This document shows positions 8,761 through 18,515 of a DNA stretch of 64,000 bases, piece by piece. Within the stretch, counting starts at the first letter, position 1; every line of letters starts with the position of its first letter. This stretch comes from Chloropicon primus (lineage: Eukaryota > Chlorophyta > Chloropicophyceae > Chloropicales > Chloropicaceae). The notes under the pieces were generated by a model, which had not been told where the DNA came from, searched no databases, and saw nothing but the letters and a program-made list of their open reading frames with translations. The position numbers were made by a program, and so were the translations under genes. The stretch is taken from NCBI GenBank assembly GCA_023205875.1, contig CP060755.1, forward strand, positions 1,674,001 to 1,738,000, in the 5' to 3' direction.

Positions 8761-10389
8761 ATGGAGTCCTCGGGACCTGCGGAGGAAGCCGGGGAGAGCT
8801 CGGAGGCTCTGGCGATCCTTTCTCAGATGTGTCTCATCATCGTCGTTTTCATCGTGGGTTGGTTGCTGGAGAAGAGGCACGTTACCTGGATAAGCGAGGC
8901 CTCGGTGGGCCTCATCATCGGGGTGGGGGCTGGGGGTCTCGCGTTCGCGGCGACGAGCAAGTTCGAGTCGAAAGCGTACTCGGAATGGATGAACTTTTCG
9001 CCGGACTTCTTCTTCTTCGCCCTGCTGCCACCCATCATCTTCGACGCCGGGTACTCGCTGGACCCCCAGCTGTTCTTCGGCAACTTTGACGCCATCTGCA
9101 CCCTGGCCTTCCTCGGGACGTTTGTCTCGGCCATCATCATCACGGTCCTCGTGTGGGGCTGCGGGGCCCTCGGCCTGTGCTACGAGCTCAGCATCATCCA
9201 AGCCGGCCTGTTCGGCAGCCTCATCAGCGCGACCGACCCCGTCACGACCCTCGCCATCCTCGGGAACGTCAAGGCGGACCAGAACTTGTACTACCTCATC
9301 TTCGGGGAGAGCGTGCTGAATGACGCGGTGGCCATCGTGATGTACCAGACGCTCAACGGTTTCCAGCACCAGAGCTTCTCGGCCGGTAGCCTGGGCAAAG
9401 CCTTCGGCGTCTTCCTCATGATTTTCGTGGGCTCTTGCTTGATTGGCGCGGGGTTCGGCCTCCTCAGCAGCCTGTTCTACAGGTTCGCCCAGTTCAAGAA
9501 GGAGGAGCACTATGATATCGTCGAGGCCTGTCTTCTGGTTCCGGTCCCGGTGGCCGCGTACATGGCCGCCGAGGGGGCGGGCCTCTCGGGCATCGTGTCG
9601 ATATTGTTTTGCGGCATTGTCATGGCGAGGTACACCAGGCAGAACCTGTCCAAGAAGACGAGCGACACGTCCTTGAACTTCTTCAAGATAGTCGCGAGGG
9701 TGGCGGAAACTTTTGTTTTCATTTACATGGGCCTGTCGCTCTTCTTGGGCCACCAGACCTTTGACATGGTGTCGATGTGGGTCTTGTTTCTGATTGCGTT
9801 CGTCGGAATGCTTCTGGCCAGGGTCTGCAACGTGTTTCCGGGCACCTTGTTGGTGAACACGAGGCGAAATTCCCTGCGCAAAATCTCGAAGAACCACCAG
9901 ATCTTCCTCTGGTTCTCCGGCCTGCGCGGTGCGATCGCTTTTGCCCTCGCCATGAAGTCGACCGCTGACGTGGGGGATGAAGCCGGTGCCGTGATCTTCA
10001 GCACGACTCTGCTCATTGTCCTCGTCACCGTTCTTGTGTTCGGCGGGTTCACGCCGTTCATGCTTTCCAAGCTCGACGTGCTGGACAAGAACGCGCCTTA
10101 CTCTAACTTGGATGCCGGGGGTCAGAGCGAAGACGTGGCTTTCGCCCATTTTGGTGGGCATAACAAGGACCACAGGTCGGACAACGACATATCCTCGGGG
10201 AGAGAGACCAGCGTCGAGATGGCCGAGTTCGAGGGGAGCCCAGAGCGATACATCACTCAGGTGGAATTGCGATCGGAGGCCGGGAGCTCGGACACCCCTC
10301 TCAGGAAGTTCATTCGAACGGCCTCCGGGAAGCTCACCGTCGAGGAGATTGATAAGGGACTTCACAAAGTCTTCGTGTCCCCTCAGTGA
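8761..10389 (+). CDS. Na+(K+)/H+ exchanger, endosomal NHX5/6- or NHE6-like (CPA1 family)
   Basis: Single-exon gene of 542 residues with about 11-12 membrane helices. The inhibitor-binding segment FFFALLPPIIF lies in the third helix region; ISATDPVT and GESVLNDAVAIVMY carry the ion-binding Asp/Asn region; FSGLRGAIAFALA is the conserved late-helix motif. The sequence is nearer to endosomal (NHX5/6, NHE6/9) than to vacuolar members. Expected role: exchange of luminal H+ for Na+ or K+ to set the pH of Golgi and endosomes. The C-terminal 100 residues are hydrophilic with Ser/Glu clusters that could be phosphorylated. It is convergent with the sialidase-like gene, the stops being about 50 bp apart. 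Confidence 0.92.
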   Translation: MESSGPAEEAGESSEALAILSQMCLIIVVFIVGWLLEKRHVTWISEASVGLIIGVGAGGLAFAATSKFESKAYSEWMNFSPDFFFFALLPPIIFDAGYSLDPQLFFGNFDAICTLAFLGTFVSAIIITVLVWGCGALGLCYELSIIQAGLFGSLISATDPVTTLAILGNVKADQNLYYLIFGESVLNDAVAIVMYQTLNGFQHQSFSAGSLGKAFGVFLMIFVGSCLIGAGFGLLSSLFYRFAQFKKEEHYDIVEACLLVPVPVAAYMAAEGAGLSGIVSILFCGIVMARYTRQNLSKKTSDTSLNFFKIVARVAETFVFIYMGLSLFLGHQTFDMVSMWVLFLIAFVGMLLARVCNVFPGTLLVNTRRNSLRKISKNHQIFLWFSGLRGAIAFALAMKSTADVGDEAGAVIFSTTLLIVLVTVLVFGGFTPFMLSKLDVLDKNAPYSNLDAGGQSEDVAFAHFGGHNKDHRSDNDISSGRETSVEMAEFEGSPERYITQVELRSEAGSSDTPLRKFIRTASGKLTVEEIDKGLHKVFVSPQ

Positions 10390-10441
10390 GGAACAAAAAC
10401 AACAAAGAAAACTTTTATGGTACAATGTGTTATATTTGGTG

Positions 10442-12700
10442 TTACAAATGTTTGCCCTTGGGCCTCTTCTTTGCGTCGAGGAACATCTTCTTACTCATTG
10501 ACTCTGCGTTGCGGGCCACTCTGTTGGGATCTCTTTGGACGTGCAAAGTGCCGCAGTTGGCGATGCCCAGGTAGCACAGAATCACGCAGTTCTCGTCATC
10601 CCTGCAGACACAGGGGCAGGCGTACGTGATGCCGCTGAAGGGGTGGTTCACCTTGCAGGTGCACTTCTGGTCGGGCCTCGGCTTGAGCATGCCACTCCCG
10701 TATCTACTCTGCAACCTGTCATCGAGCACCTGCTGGAAGAACTTGTGCATCTGGCTTTGCTTCCGCACCATGTGTATGCCACCCAAGTTGTTGACATCAA
10801 ATCGATTCATGATCATGTTGACGACCTTGTCCCACTTGGAACTCCGGAAATGGTATATCTTCTTCAACTTGGCGTCCGTGTGGTCCCCCAAAGAGTCGAC
10901 CTCGCTAAGCCTCAAGTCGATCAGCGCCATCAGAATCTTCTCCACCGTGTTGGTCATCTCGGGCCTGTACTTATCTTTAGTGTACAGTTGGGGTATCGAG
11001 TAAAGGCTTGAGATGTCCAAAGTCACGAGCTTGATCCCTTGGTTCTTGGAGTACAGCCCCAAGCACGGGCCCTTGTTGACCTTGCACTGGTCGAGGTTGT
11101 ACTTGCCGAGGTAGAACCTCGAGTAGATGACGTGCAGGTCGTCTCCCGTCTGCAGCATTGTCGGATAATGAATCCTGACCCCCTCCACGAACTCGTCCTC
11201 CAATAAGGCTATTTGGGTCCAAGTGTTGCCGTAGTCGACACTCGCGGCCAAGTGCAGGTGCGTCCTGCAGGAGGTACAGCCGGGCTGCCCCCTCTTGTGG
11301 TTGTTGAACGCCATGACAAGCAGAGAGTTCTCCAAAGTCGTGTTGGTGCCCTTAGGGGGGTGCACCTGCACCACAGAAAATTTGGTGTTCGGGTTGGAGA
11401 TGGGAAGGGGTTCCGGTCTGGTCCAACTCCGCCCGTTGTCGAAAGAGATTGATCTGAAAACGCAACCCACGATCGCCCTAAAGTAGCAGTGGAGCTCGGG
11501 TTTCCCCTGGTAAACCACCTCCACCAGGCTGCCCTCGATCAAGTTGGTCCTTCTCTCGCGTATGTCCCCATACGGGTTCCAGGTGGCGCCCTGATCTGTG
11601 GAGATCAAGACTCCGCTGGACGTCCTGTTTGCGATGTGAGCGTACATGAATCTGCTCTTGATCGCCTTCTCGTCTTTCGGGGTGCACGTGCTATTGTTCT
11701 CCCTCGGAGGTTGCTCCCTCCAGAAGGGCATCACCCAGTCGCCGTTCAGGAGCACGGTGGGCTTGTTCGCTATGACTTTGGGAATGCCGTCCGTCTTCTC
11801 CTTGAGCAAGGTCCGCCCCTTGCCCCAAGTCCAGCTCTTCCGCGGCCCACCGTGGGTCAAGTGGTCAAGCGCGCTCCCTACGACGCTCATCTGCTTCGCC
11901 CTGATGTCGCCACCGGGTTCCCACAGCGTCGTGTTTTGCACCACCTTCTGGCACGAGTTGCTCACAGCGTAGAACAGCCACAGAATTTGCTTCTTCTCAT
12001 CGAAGAAGAGCACCGGGCTCCAGTACGCCGACCACAAGGCATCTTGGTCAGGCGGAACTTCCTGGGCTTCTGACCAGGACACCCCCTCGTCGTCACTCAT
12101 CGCCCAGTAGATCCTCTGCTTGGGCAAGCCCTCCACCGCCACCCTCTGGAACCTGTCTCCGTTGTTTGGATTGGTCACAACCGGTGCCCGAGGTGCTGCC
12201 TGCCAAGCGGAAACAAACCTCAGCTTGCCGTCAGGCATCCTTATCTTCTCTATCATCGCCATGTGAGCATAGTGGATGTCTTCAGAGAACTTGGTGATGT
12301 ACGTGGACCGTTGCACCTTCAACATCTCAACCGTCGACACGTTGCCACTCACGTCGAGCTTCCTCTTCGCGGATATGGCAGGGCAGCCGTACCTTGGCAC
12401 TGGAGACAGCGGAGCGCCCTCCGGCCTAACGCGAGTGTCGTTCGCCCCGAACTGAGACTCTACATACTCTCCAGGCGCCGCCGGCGTTGCCATTTCCTGC
12501 GTCGGCGCTTGGTCCACACTCTTCCCTCCAGTGTCCCCTATCGTAGCGGTGAGATCTTGGGCCACCCAGTGAGCCACCGAGGTCACCTGTGGACCTGGCC
12601 TCAGCAACGAATACGAAACGAGGCAGAATGCCATCACCACGATGACCCTCTGCAGAAAGGGCTTGCCCTTCCTGCTTCTGGAACGCCTTTTCATCGGCAT
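10442..12700 (-). CDS. Type II membrane sialidase-like (BNR/Asp-box) protein
   Basis: 752 residues from MPMKRR; a longer frame to 12838 adds a poor leader. A basic stretch and one signal-anchor helix (VIVVMAFCLVSYSLL) near the N-terminus predict a Golgi or secretory type II protein. The middle is a BNR_2-type propeller with four Asp-boxes of the SxDxGxxW form: SDDEGVSW, STDQGATW, SFDNGRSW and SVDYGNTW. The C-terminal 200 residues are less familiar and contain a Cys-rich segment (CTCKV...CPCVCRDDENCVILC). Asp-box propellers act on sialic-acid-like or other acidic sugars, but green algae are not known to make standard sialic acid, so the substrate is unknown. A TGTAA motif overlaps the stop region on the minus strand. 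Confidence 0.82.
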   Translation of the reverse strand: MPMKRRSRSRKGKPFLQRVIVVMAFCLVSYSLLRPGPQVTSVAHWVAQDLTATIGDTGGKSVDQAPTQEMATPAAPGEYVESQFGANDTRVRPEGAPLSPVPRYGCPAISAKRKLDVSGNVSTVEMLKVQRSTYITKFSEDIHYAHMAMIEKIRMPDGKLRFVSAWQAAPRAPVVTNPNNGDRFQRVAVEGLPKQRIYWAMSDDEGVSWSEAQEVPPDQDALWSAYWSPVLFFDEKKQILWLFYAVSNSCQKVVQNTTLWEPGGDIRAKQMSVVGSALDHLTHGGPRKSWTWGKGRTLLKEKTDGIPKVIANKPTVLLNGDWVMPFWREQPPRENNSTCTPKDEKAIKSRFMYAHIANRTSSGVLISTDQGATWNPYGDIRERRTNLIEGSLVEVVYQGKPELHCYFRAIVGCVFRSISFDNGRSWTRPEPLPISNPNTKFSVVQVHPPKGTNTTLENSLLVMAFNNHKRGQPGCTSCRTHLHLAASVDYGNTWTQIALLEDEFVEGVRIHYPTMLQTGDDLHVIYSRFYLGKYNLDQCKVNKGPCLGLYSKNQGIKLVTLDISSLYSIPQLYTKDKYRPEMTNTVEKILMALIDLRLSEVDSLGDHTDAKLKKIYHFRSSKWDKVVNMIMNRFDVNNLGGIHMVRKQSQMHKFFQQVLDDRLQSRYGSGMLKPRPDQKCTCKVNHPFSGITYACPCVCRDDENCVILCYLGIANCGTLHVQRDPNRVARNAESMSKKMFLDAKKRPKGKHL

Positions 12701-13062
12701 CAGGACAGAGAACCAAGTCCAAAGTGGAGGGCCACGTCCAATTCCACGCAAAAATACTTCGAACACCAACCCACCCCCAGCCAAACGCGGGGTAAAGTCT
12801 CTTTGCGTCGTGATTCGATCTCCCCTGAGGTACGTCAAGATCGTTTCTCTCTGGTCTCTGCGCCCGTCATCCTTCGACCTTGGCTTCGTCTTGGCTTGGC
12901 TTCACCTCCATTCCATCAAGACTCTTCCCAAGATGGTTGGAAAAATCATCAAGCTAGAGCTCTTGCTGAGAGAGACAGAGATGGAGGGAGGGAGGGAGGC
13001 GTGTCTGCAAAGCAAGCAAGCAAAGAGAAAGAAACTCTGTTACAATGTCGTGAAGGGCGGAT

Positions 13063-15282
13063 TCATTCGTCCCAAAAGTCCTTTTGCGTCTTGTACGGGC
13101 CAGAAGGATGGATCCAAAATTTGGCGCTCACCATTCTCTCCTGGGTGACCAGGCCGCACAACGACTCATAGTCCTCTCGGGGGAGCTCCCAGTCGATCAC
13201 GTCCAAGTTCGACTTGATGCGGCCCTCGTTCACGCTCTTTGGAAGAATGCTCGTGCCGTGCTGGATGCCCCAGCGGATCAAGCACTGGGCAGGGCTCTTG
13301 TTCAGCTTGGATGCCACGGACGCCAGAACGGGATCGTCCATCAGCTTTGGGCCCTTCCTCTGGAACATGGTCGAGCTGTCCGGGGAGCCCAAAGGAGAGT
13401 AGGCCGTCACGTGGATTCCCTTCTCCTGGCAGTACGTCAAGAGGGAATCCTGGCGCCAGTAAGGATGGACTTCCACTTGCAGCACGGCGGGCTTGACCTT
13501 CGCGTACGCCAAGATGTCATCAACCTTCTTCGTCGAGAAGTTGCTGACCCCGATGGAGTGAACCAGGCCCTCTGACACGAGGTCCTCCATGGCTTGCCAC
13601 GTCTCGCGGATCGAGGGCTGGACCGTGGGCCCAACATTCCCGGTCACCGGCCAGTGAATCAAAAGCAGGTCGAGGTGGTTCACTTTCAAGTCCCTGAGAA
13701 TCTTTTGCACGGCCGGCTTCACGCTCTCCCTGCCGTGGTGGTTGTTCCACAGCTTCGAGGTGAGGAAGACATCCTCGCGCTTCACGACCCCCTCCGCGAA
13801 CACGATCTGCAAGGCCTGGCCGATCTCGTGCTCGTTCGCATAGTACTCGGCGCAGTCGATGTGCCTGTACCCGGCCCTCAGGGCGTGCAGGGTGGCTTGC
13901 TTGATCTCACCCGCCTTGGACTTCCAGGTTCCCAGCCCGATCAGTGGGATCCTCTTGCCGTTGTTCAGGGTCTGGGTCGGCATGTTCTCCACGACGTTGT
14001 ACTTGGCTCGACTCTGCCTGAGGAAGGCCTCTGCGTCGTGAGGCACATCCCAAAGATCCTCCAGAGTCTTGTACGGGCCAGAAGGATTGAGCCAGAAGCT
14101 GCCATTCACCATTCTCTCCTGGGTGACCAGGCCGCACAACGACTCATAGTCCTCTCGGGGGAGCTCCCAGTCGATCACGTCCAAGTTCGACTTGATGCGG
14201 CCCTCGTTCACGCTCTTTGGAAGAATGCTCGTGCCGTGCTGGATGCCCCAGCGGATCAAGCACTGGGCAGGGCTCTTGTTCAGCTTGGATGCCACGGACG
14301 CCAGAACGGGATCGTCCATCAGCTTTGGGCCCTTCCTCTGGAACATGGTCGAGCTGTCCGGGGAGCCCAAAGGAGAGTAGGCCGTCACGTGGATTCCCTT
14401 CTCCTGGCAGTACGTCAAGAGGGAATCCTGGCGCCAGTAAGGATGGACTTCCACTTGCAGCACGGCGGGCTTGACCTTCGCGTACGCCAAGATGTCATCA
14501 ACCTTCTTCGTCGAGAAGTTGCTGACCCCGATGGAGTGAACCAGGCCCTCTGACACGAGGTCCTCCATGGCTTGCCACGTCTCGCGGATCGAGGGCTGGA
14601 CCGTGGGCCCAACATTCCCGGTCACCGGCCAGTGAATCAAAAGCAGGTCGAGGTGGTTCACTTTCAAGTCCCTGAGAATCTTTTGCACGGCCGGCTTCAC
14701 GCTCTCCCTGCCGTGGTGGTTGTTCCACAGCTTCGAGGTGAGGAAGACATCCTCGCGCTTCACGACCCCCTCCGCGAACACGATCTGCAAGGCCTGGCCG
14801 ATCTCGTGCTCGTTCGCATAGTACTCGGCGCAGTCGATGTGCCTGTACCCGGCCCTCAGGGCGTGCAGGGTGGCTTGCTTGATCTCACCCGCCTTGGACT
14901 TCCAGGTTCCCAGCCCGATCAGTGGGATCCTCTTGCCGTTGTTCAGGGTCTGGGTCGGCATGTTCTCCACGACGTTGTACTTGGCTCGACTCTGCCTGAG
15001 GAAGGCCTCCATGTTCTGTGGCGTGATTTTGATGACCTTCGGCAGCTGCTGCCCCTTCTGCTTCCTTTCTCTCAAGACTCTCATGGCCTCCGCCATGTTC
15101 GCCTTCTCCTTGTCGTCGAACTTGTCCTCGGTCACACCCCGCAGGTCGAAGAACCTCACGCGCCCCTTCTCGACGCCGTTCTCGTCCCTCGAAACGTGAT
15201 CCTCCCTCGACTTGAACCTCGCCATGCACGCGCGAAGCTCCGCGCCCAGCTCCGCAACTCTGTCCCCCTCCATCGCAGCCAT
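13063..15282 (-). CDS. Double-domain aldo-keto reductase (two near-identical AKR units in one frame)
   Basis: 739 residues: a charged N-terminal domain of about 95 residues that I do not recognise, then two complete (TIM-barrel) AKR domains in tandem. Each unit has GLGTWKS, the catalytic Asp/Tyr in HIDCAEYY, Lys in TSKLWN and His in LIHWP, plus IGVSNFS and the NADPH-binding LPKSVNEGRIKSN segment. It resembles plant and yeast AKR4-type NADPH-dependent aldehyde reductases. The repeat period is 978 bp. The cores (about 13124-14031 and 14102-15009) look identical base for base, whereas the roughly 50 bp coding for each unit's tail differ clearly. Both active sites are intact, so this should be a tethered dimer-like enzyme. 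Confidence 0.92.
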   Translation of the reverse strand: MAAMEGDRVAELGAELRACMARFKSREDHVSRDENGVEKGRVRFFDLRGVTEDKFDDKEKANMAEAMRVLRERKQKGQQLPKVIKITPQNMEAFLRQSRAKYNVVENMPTQTLNNGKRIPLIGLGTWKSKAGEIKQATLHALRAGYRHIDCAEYYANEHEIGQALQIVFAEGVVKREDVFLTSKLWNNHHGRESVKPAVQKILRDLKVNHLDLLLIHWPVTGNVGPTVQPSIRETWQAMEDLVSEGLVHSIGVSNFSTKKVDDILAYAKVKPAVLQVEVHPYWRQDSLLTYCQEKGIHVTAYSPLGSPDSSTMFQRKGPKLMDDPVLASVASKLNKSPAQCLIRWGIQHGTSILPKSVNEGRIKSNLDVIDWELPREDYESLCGLVTQERMVNGSFWLNPSGPYKTLEDLWDVPHDAEAFLRQSRAKYNVVENMPTQTLNNGKRIPLIGLGTWKSKAGEIKQATLHALRAGYRHIDCAEYYANEHEIGQALQIVFAEGVVKREDVFLTSKLWNNHHGRESVKPAVQKILRDLKVNHLDLLLIHWPVTGNVGPTVQPSIRETWQAMEDLVSEGLVHSIGVSNFSTKKVDDILAYAKVKPAVLQVEVHPYWRQDSLLTYCQEKGIHVTAYSPLGSPDSSTMFQRKGPKLMDDPVLASVASKLNKSPAQCLIRWGIQHGTSILPKSVNEGRIKSNLDVIDWELPREDYESLCGLVTQERMVSAKFWIHPSGPYKTQKDFWDE
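13124..15009. repeat. 978-bp-period tandem duplication of an AKR unit
   Basis: Two copies of about 908 bp, at roughly 13124-14031 and 14102-15009, appear identical over their whole length. I judged this from matching translations in several frames on both strands as well as by eye. Between and after them lies a shorter related but diverged stretch that encodes each domain's C-terminal tail. Confidence 0.9.
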
Positions 15283-15701
15283 ACCCTACCGTTGTCCCCT
15301 CTTCAACCCCTCTTCCTCTCTCCTCCTCGTCCGGGCGCGCGCCCGACCAGCCCAAAAAATCGAAACGCTCCTGCTTCCGTTTCAATTTTGTAATGGAGGA
15401 CGGCGGGGTGGGGAGGGAAAGAGGAAGGACTGAAGGGGGGTTAGCGAGTGCGCGGACGCACGCACAAAGATCAAAAACAAAAAACTTTTATGGAAAAAGT
15501 TGTTAAGCAAAACACCAAAAAAAAACTCTTTGCCTTTCAAAAAGAAGCCTTGGATCGTCCTGGAAAAATTTGATCCAGCTTCGCAGACACAAAAACTCTT
15601 CTCCCCCACACAGGGGGGAGAGCAAAAAAAAACGAAGCGACCAAGGTGGTGGGGGAACTCTAGCATGCAGTCCGGACGATCCGCTTGCCCTCGGGCGGGA
15701 C

Positions 15702-16910
15702 TTAGCGGCCGTCGTCGGAAGACGCCGGAGCCTCCTCCTCCTCGGCGGCTGGGGCCGAGAAACCGAACCTCTCGTTCACCTGGTCGATGACGGCCTGAAC
15801 ATCCTCCTCCTTGATCGTCCAGAAGTTGTCCATCTTCTCCAAAATCCCGTCGACCTCCTCCTGGGTGAAGTAAGGCTTTCCGTCCCCGTCGTTGGTGAAA
15901 GGGAGGCTGAACACGAAGCCGTAGCCCTCGGACAGGGAATGGATCGCGTCGGCCGGGGTGTCGGCCTTCTCCTCCAAGTAAGCCTCGAGGTAGTTGACCA
16001 CCATGGCGCCAATGACCTTGGACAGGTCTACCTTGATAATCTTGGCCTGGGCGTCCCTGGCGGCGTAGTCCCCGTCAACGATGGCCTGCCTCCCCGCGAC
16101 GAAGGCCTTGAAGACGTCGTCGCTGATTCCCGGGGCAACGTCCCCCGCGCTCACTTTCTTCAAGTACTTGTTCAGCAGGGTTCCGGAGCCGCTTGGAGTG
16201 GAAAGGTCGGCAGTCGCGTCCTCCTCCTGGCCGTAGAGGTAGCCGAAAGCCTCGTCCCAGGCGTGCTCCATCGAGGTGTAGGGCTTCCCCTCGGCGGTGA
16301 CGCCGTTGGTGTTGTCGTCCTGCTTGGTGCCCGAATCGAGCTTGCAGGCGTCGATGTAGTTGTTGACGATCTGATCGAGGGCGAACGCGCCGATGAGGGA
16401 CTTCTGGAAGGTCTGGTCGACCTCCCAGCCCTTGGAGTTCACGTTGATGGTCCTCTTGTTGTCCGAAAGGACGCCAGGGGACCCGTCCGCCGCCGCGGTG
16501 TTCCAGGCGGGAATCACGTTGTTGGCGAAGTCCTTGATCATGTCAGCGAGCTTCTCTTTCGCGGCGGCGTTCTCCTCGTTGAGGCACCCGCTCGCCGTCT
16601 TGCCCGCCACGTTCTTCCCGTCCTTGCCGGCCTCGTCCAGGGAGGGGTCCGCGAAACCCGTCCCTTCCTGGAACTGCTGCAGGAGCGCATCCGCGGTGGA
16701 CTCGTTGGAGTTCATCCCATCGTACAGCTCGTCCGCCATCTTCAGCCTCGCGGTCTGACCCCCGAAGGACACCGTGCTGGCCCCGTCCCTCTCGAACGAG
16801 TACGACGCCTTCTCCGCGTACGCCAGGAACGCCAAGTTCGGGATCAAGCTCGCCCCCAGGATCGCCGCCGCAACGGCGGTGGCGGAGAACCTCCTCTTCG
16901 TGCCCATCAT
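15702..16910 (-). CDS. DUF4856-family protein with signal peptide or membrane anchor
   Basis: About 402 residues from the tandem ATGs near 16910. The N-terminus (MMGTKRRFSATAVAAAILG) is a short basic stretch plus a hydrophobic helix: a signal peptide, plastid-lumen or membrane-anchor signal. The remainder matches the bacterial DUF4856 family: an early FGGQTARLKMADEL segment, YTSMEHAWDEAFGYLYG in the centre and an acidic C-terminus. A late DGDGKPYFTQEEVDGI resembles an EF-hand. In Bacteroidetes, DUF4856 genes commonly sit near imelysin and iron-uptake genes (family knowledge). Here it lies head-to-tail with a transferrin. A periplasm-like or cell-surface iron role is therefore inferred, not shown. 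The family is rare in plants, so a bacterial origin is possible. Confidence 0.8.
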   Translation of the reverse strand: MMGTKRRFSATAVAAAILGASLIPNLAFLAYAEKASYSFERDGASTVSFGGQTARLKMADELYDGMNSNESTADALLQQFQEGTGFADPSLDEAGKDGKNVAGKTASGCLNEENAAAKEKLADMIKDFANNVIPAWNTAAADGSPGVLSDNKRTINVNSKGWEVDQTFQKSLIGAFALDQIVNNYIDACKLDSGTKQDDNTNGVTAEGKPYTSMEHAWDEAFGYLYGQEEDATADLSTPSGSGTLLNKYLKKVSAGDVAPGISDDVFKAFVAGRQAIVDGDYAARDAQAKIIKVDLSKVIGAMVVNYLEAYLEEKADTPADAIHSLSEGYGFVFSLPFTNDGDGKPYFTQEEVDGILEKMDNFWTIKEEDVQAVIDQVNERFGFSAPAAEEEEAPASSDDGR

Positions 16911-17339
16911 CGTCGCCGCAATGTCTCCGTCGTGTTCCAACAACCGGGTCCGCTGTGCGTAACTCGTCTTTCGTCTCCTGCTTCTCGTTCAAGGAAGGGA
17001 ATGGCCGCCAACGAGCTCTCTGCCTTTGGGCTAGGGTTTTGACCCACCACCTCGGGGCAAACCCCCAATCGTTTCATTCGTTTCGTTCGTTTCAAGATGT
17101 AACGCCCGGGGGGGAGTGACGAGGGTTTAGGATCGAGTTTGGGGGTGGGGGGATGGGGGACGGGGACGGATGGAAACGAAACATGTAAAGAAGTTTATCA
17201 AAAACGGCTGTGATCTCTCACAAGGGTTCTGCTTATACTCAAGCTACACAGAGAGATGTCGAAGGGAAACAAAATGACATCAACAAACGCAAAAACGCAA
17301 AATCGCAAAAACGCAAAAACGCGGGCCGGGAGATCCCCA

Positions 17340-18515
17340 TCAGTAGTAGCCCAAGTCCTCCAGGATGGCGTAGACGTCCACGAGCCTGCCCATGTACGTG
17401 ATGGTGTCCTCCTGGATGGGGACCATGCCCTTGGTTCCCGCCTTGAAGAGCGCGGGCTTGGTGCTCAGCCAGTTTGCGAACGCTGGGGTCGAGGCCGCGT
17501 CCATGAAGGCGGCCCTGATCTCGTCGACCGGCAGCTCCTTGGCGCTGACGGCCACCATGTGAGACGGAATCCTCGCGTAGTTGCACCCGTCGAAGTCGTC
17601 GACGTCCGCGCACCCACCGTCGGGGCACACGAGCTTCAGGTCCGCCTTGGACACCGAGGACCAGGGCTGCGGGTCGTTCCCGTCGGCGGCGTAGTCCTGA
17701 GAGGTGGTCTCCTTCATGAAAGCGACGTCGCCCCCGCCCTCCATCAGGCACCTCAAGGACCCAGCGTACCCCGAGTAAGGGTCGCTGTCCCTCTTGCAGT
17801 CCCCGATGCAGTTGGCGCACATCTGGTCCTGGACCTCCTCGGGTCCGCTCGGGGCGCACATCTGCGGGAAGTACTCGAGCATGATCTCGTAGTCCTTCTT
17901 GTTGGAGATGGCCTCGACGCCGGAGGCGTCCCTCTCGATGCTGACGATGGAAGCCAACGGGATGGTCCACCCGCTGGTCCTCTTGTAGCCCGTGTGGCAA
18001 CTCCTCGAGCCCTTCAAGTCGGCCAGGCTGACTTTGGGGTTGGCCTCGCACACGCTCGCGGGGACCACGGCCACGCCGTAGTACGTCAGGCCCTTGCCGC
18101 TCCCGGTGTAGTCCTCCGCCGCAATGGCTTCGAACCCGTAGTCCTTGTTCGCGTCGTACACGTCGTGGGCGTCCATGTCCATGCCGAAGTTGCAAGCGCC
18201 GGTCGAAATCATCTCCAAGACGCTGTCCTCCCCGGCCGCGGGCTTGACGCACTCCCAGTTGAACTGGCTGGCCAGGAGGCTTCGCCTCCTCCTGCCGTCA
18301 TCGGAGACTGGACCCGTGTCGTCCCCGCCCATGTCGTCGTCCTCCTCTACCTGGCCCTCGGCCCCTCCGCCGCCGCTGAAGAACGTCTTCACCATCTCCA
18401 TGCACGCGAGGTACTCCTTGTCCGCCGCGGCGCACACCTTCACGTCCACTGCCTGCGCGCTCGCCGAGCCCAGCGCCAGCAGGGCAGCCACCAACAAACC
18501 CACGCTCCTCATCAT
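17340..18515 (-). CDS. Secreted single-lobe transferrin
   Basis: 391 residues: an N-terminal signal peptide (MMRSVGLLVAALLALGSASA), an acidic spacer, then one transferrin lobe. All the classical iron ligands can be aligned: Asp115 (in MDAHDVY), Tyr145/146 (in LTYYGVAVV), Tyr250 (in GYAGSLRCL) and His319 (in RIPSHMV). The carbonate-holding Thr175 and Arg179 lie in SCHTGYKRTSGW, and GGGDVAFMKETT is also conserved. Many paired Cys fit an extracellular protein. It should bind Fe(III) with carbonate outside the cell, as shown for transferrin-like proteins of the green alga Dunaliella. No C-terminal anchor is evident, so a receptor or cell-wall attachment is unknown. The neighbouring DUF4856 gene supports an iron-uptake theme. 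Confidence 0.9.
   Translation of the reverse strand: MMRSVGLLVAALLALGSASAQAVDVKVCAAADKEYLACMEMVKTFFSGGGGAEGQVEEDDDMGGDDTGPVSDDGRRRRSLLASQFNWECVKPAAGEDSVLEMISTGACNFGMDMDAHDVYDANKDYGFEAIAAEDYTGSGKGLTYYGVAVVPASVCEANPKVSLADLKGSRSCHTGYKRTSGWTIPLASIVSIERDASGVEAISNKKDYEIMLEYFPQMCAPSGPEEVQDQMCANCIGDCKRDSDPYSGYAGSLRCLMEGGGDVAFMKETTSQDYAADGNDPQPWSSVSKADLKLVCPDGGCADVDDFDGCNYARIPSHMVAVSAKELPVDEIRAAFMDAASTPAFANWLSTKPALFKAGTKGMVPIQEDTITYMGRLVDVYAILEDLGYY

Noticed and set aside
13063-15282. AKR duplication as an assembly artefact
   Set aside because: The tail segments of the two units differ clearly and the junction stays in frame, which a collapsed or doubled read would not give. Long reads would still settle it.
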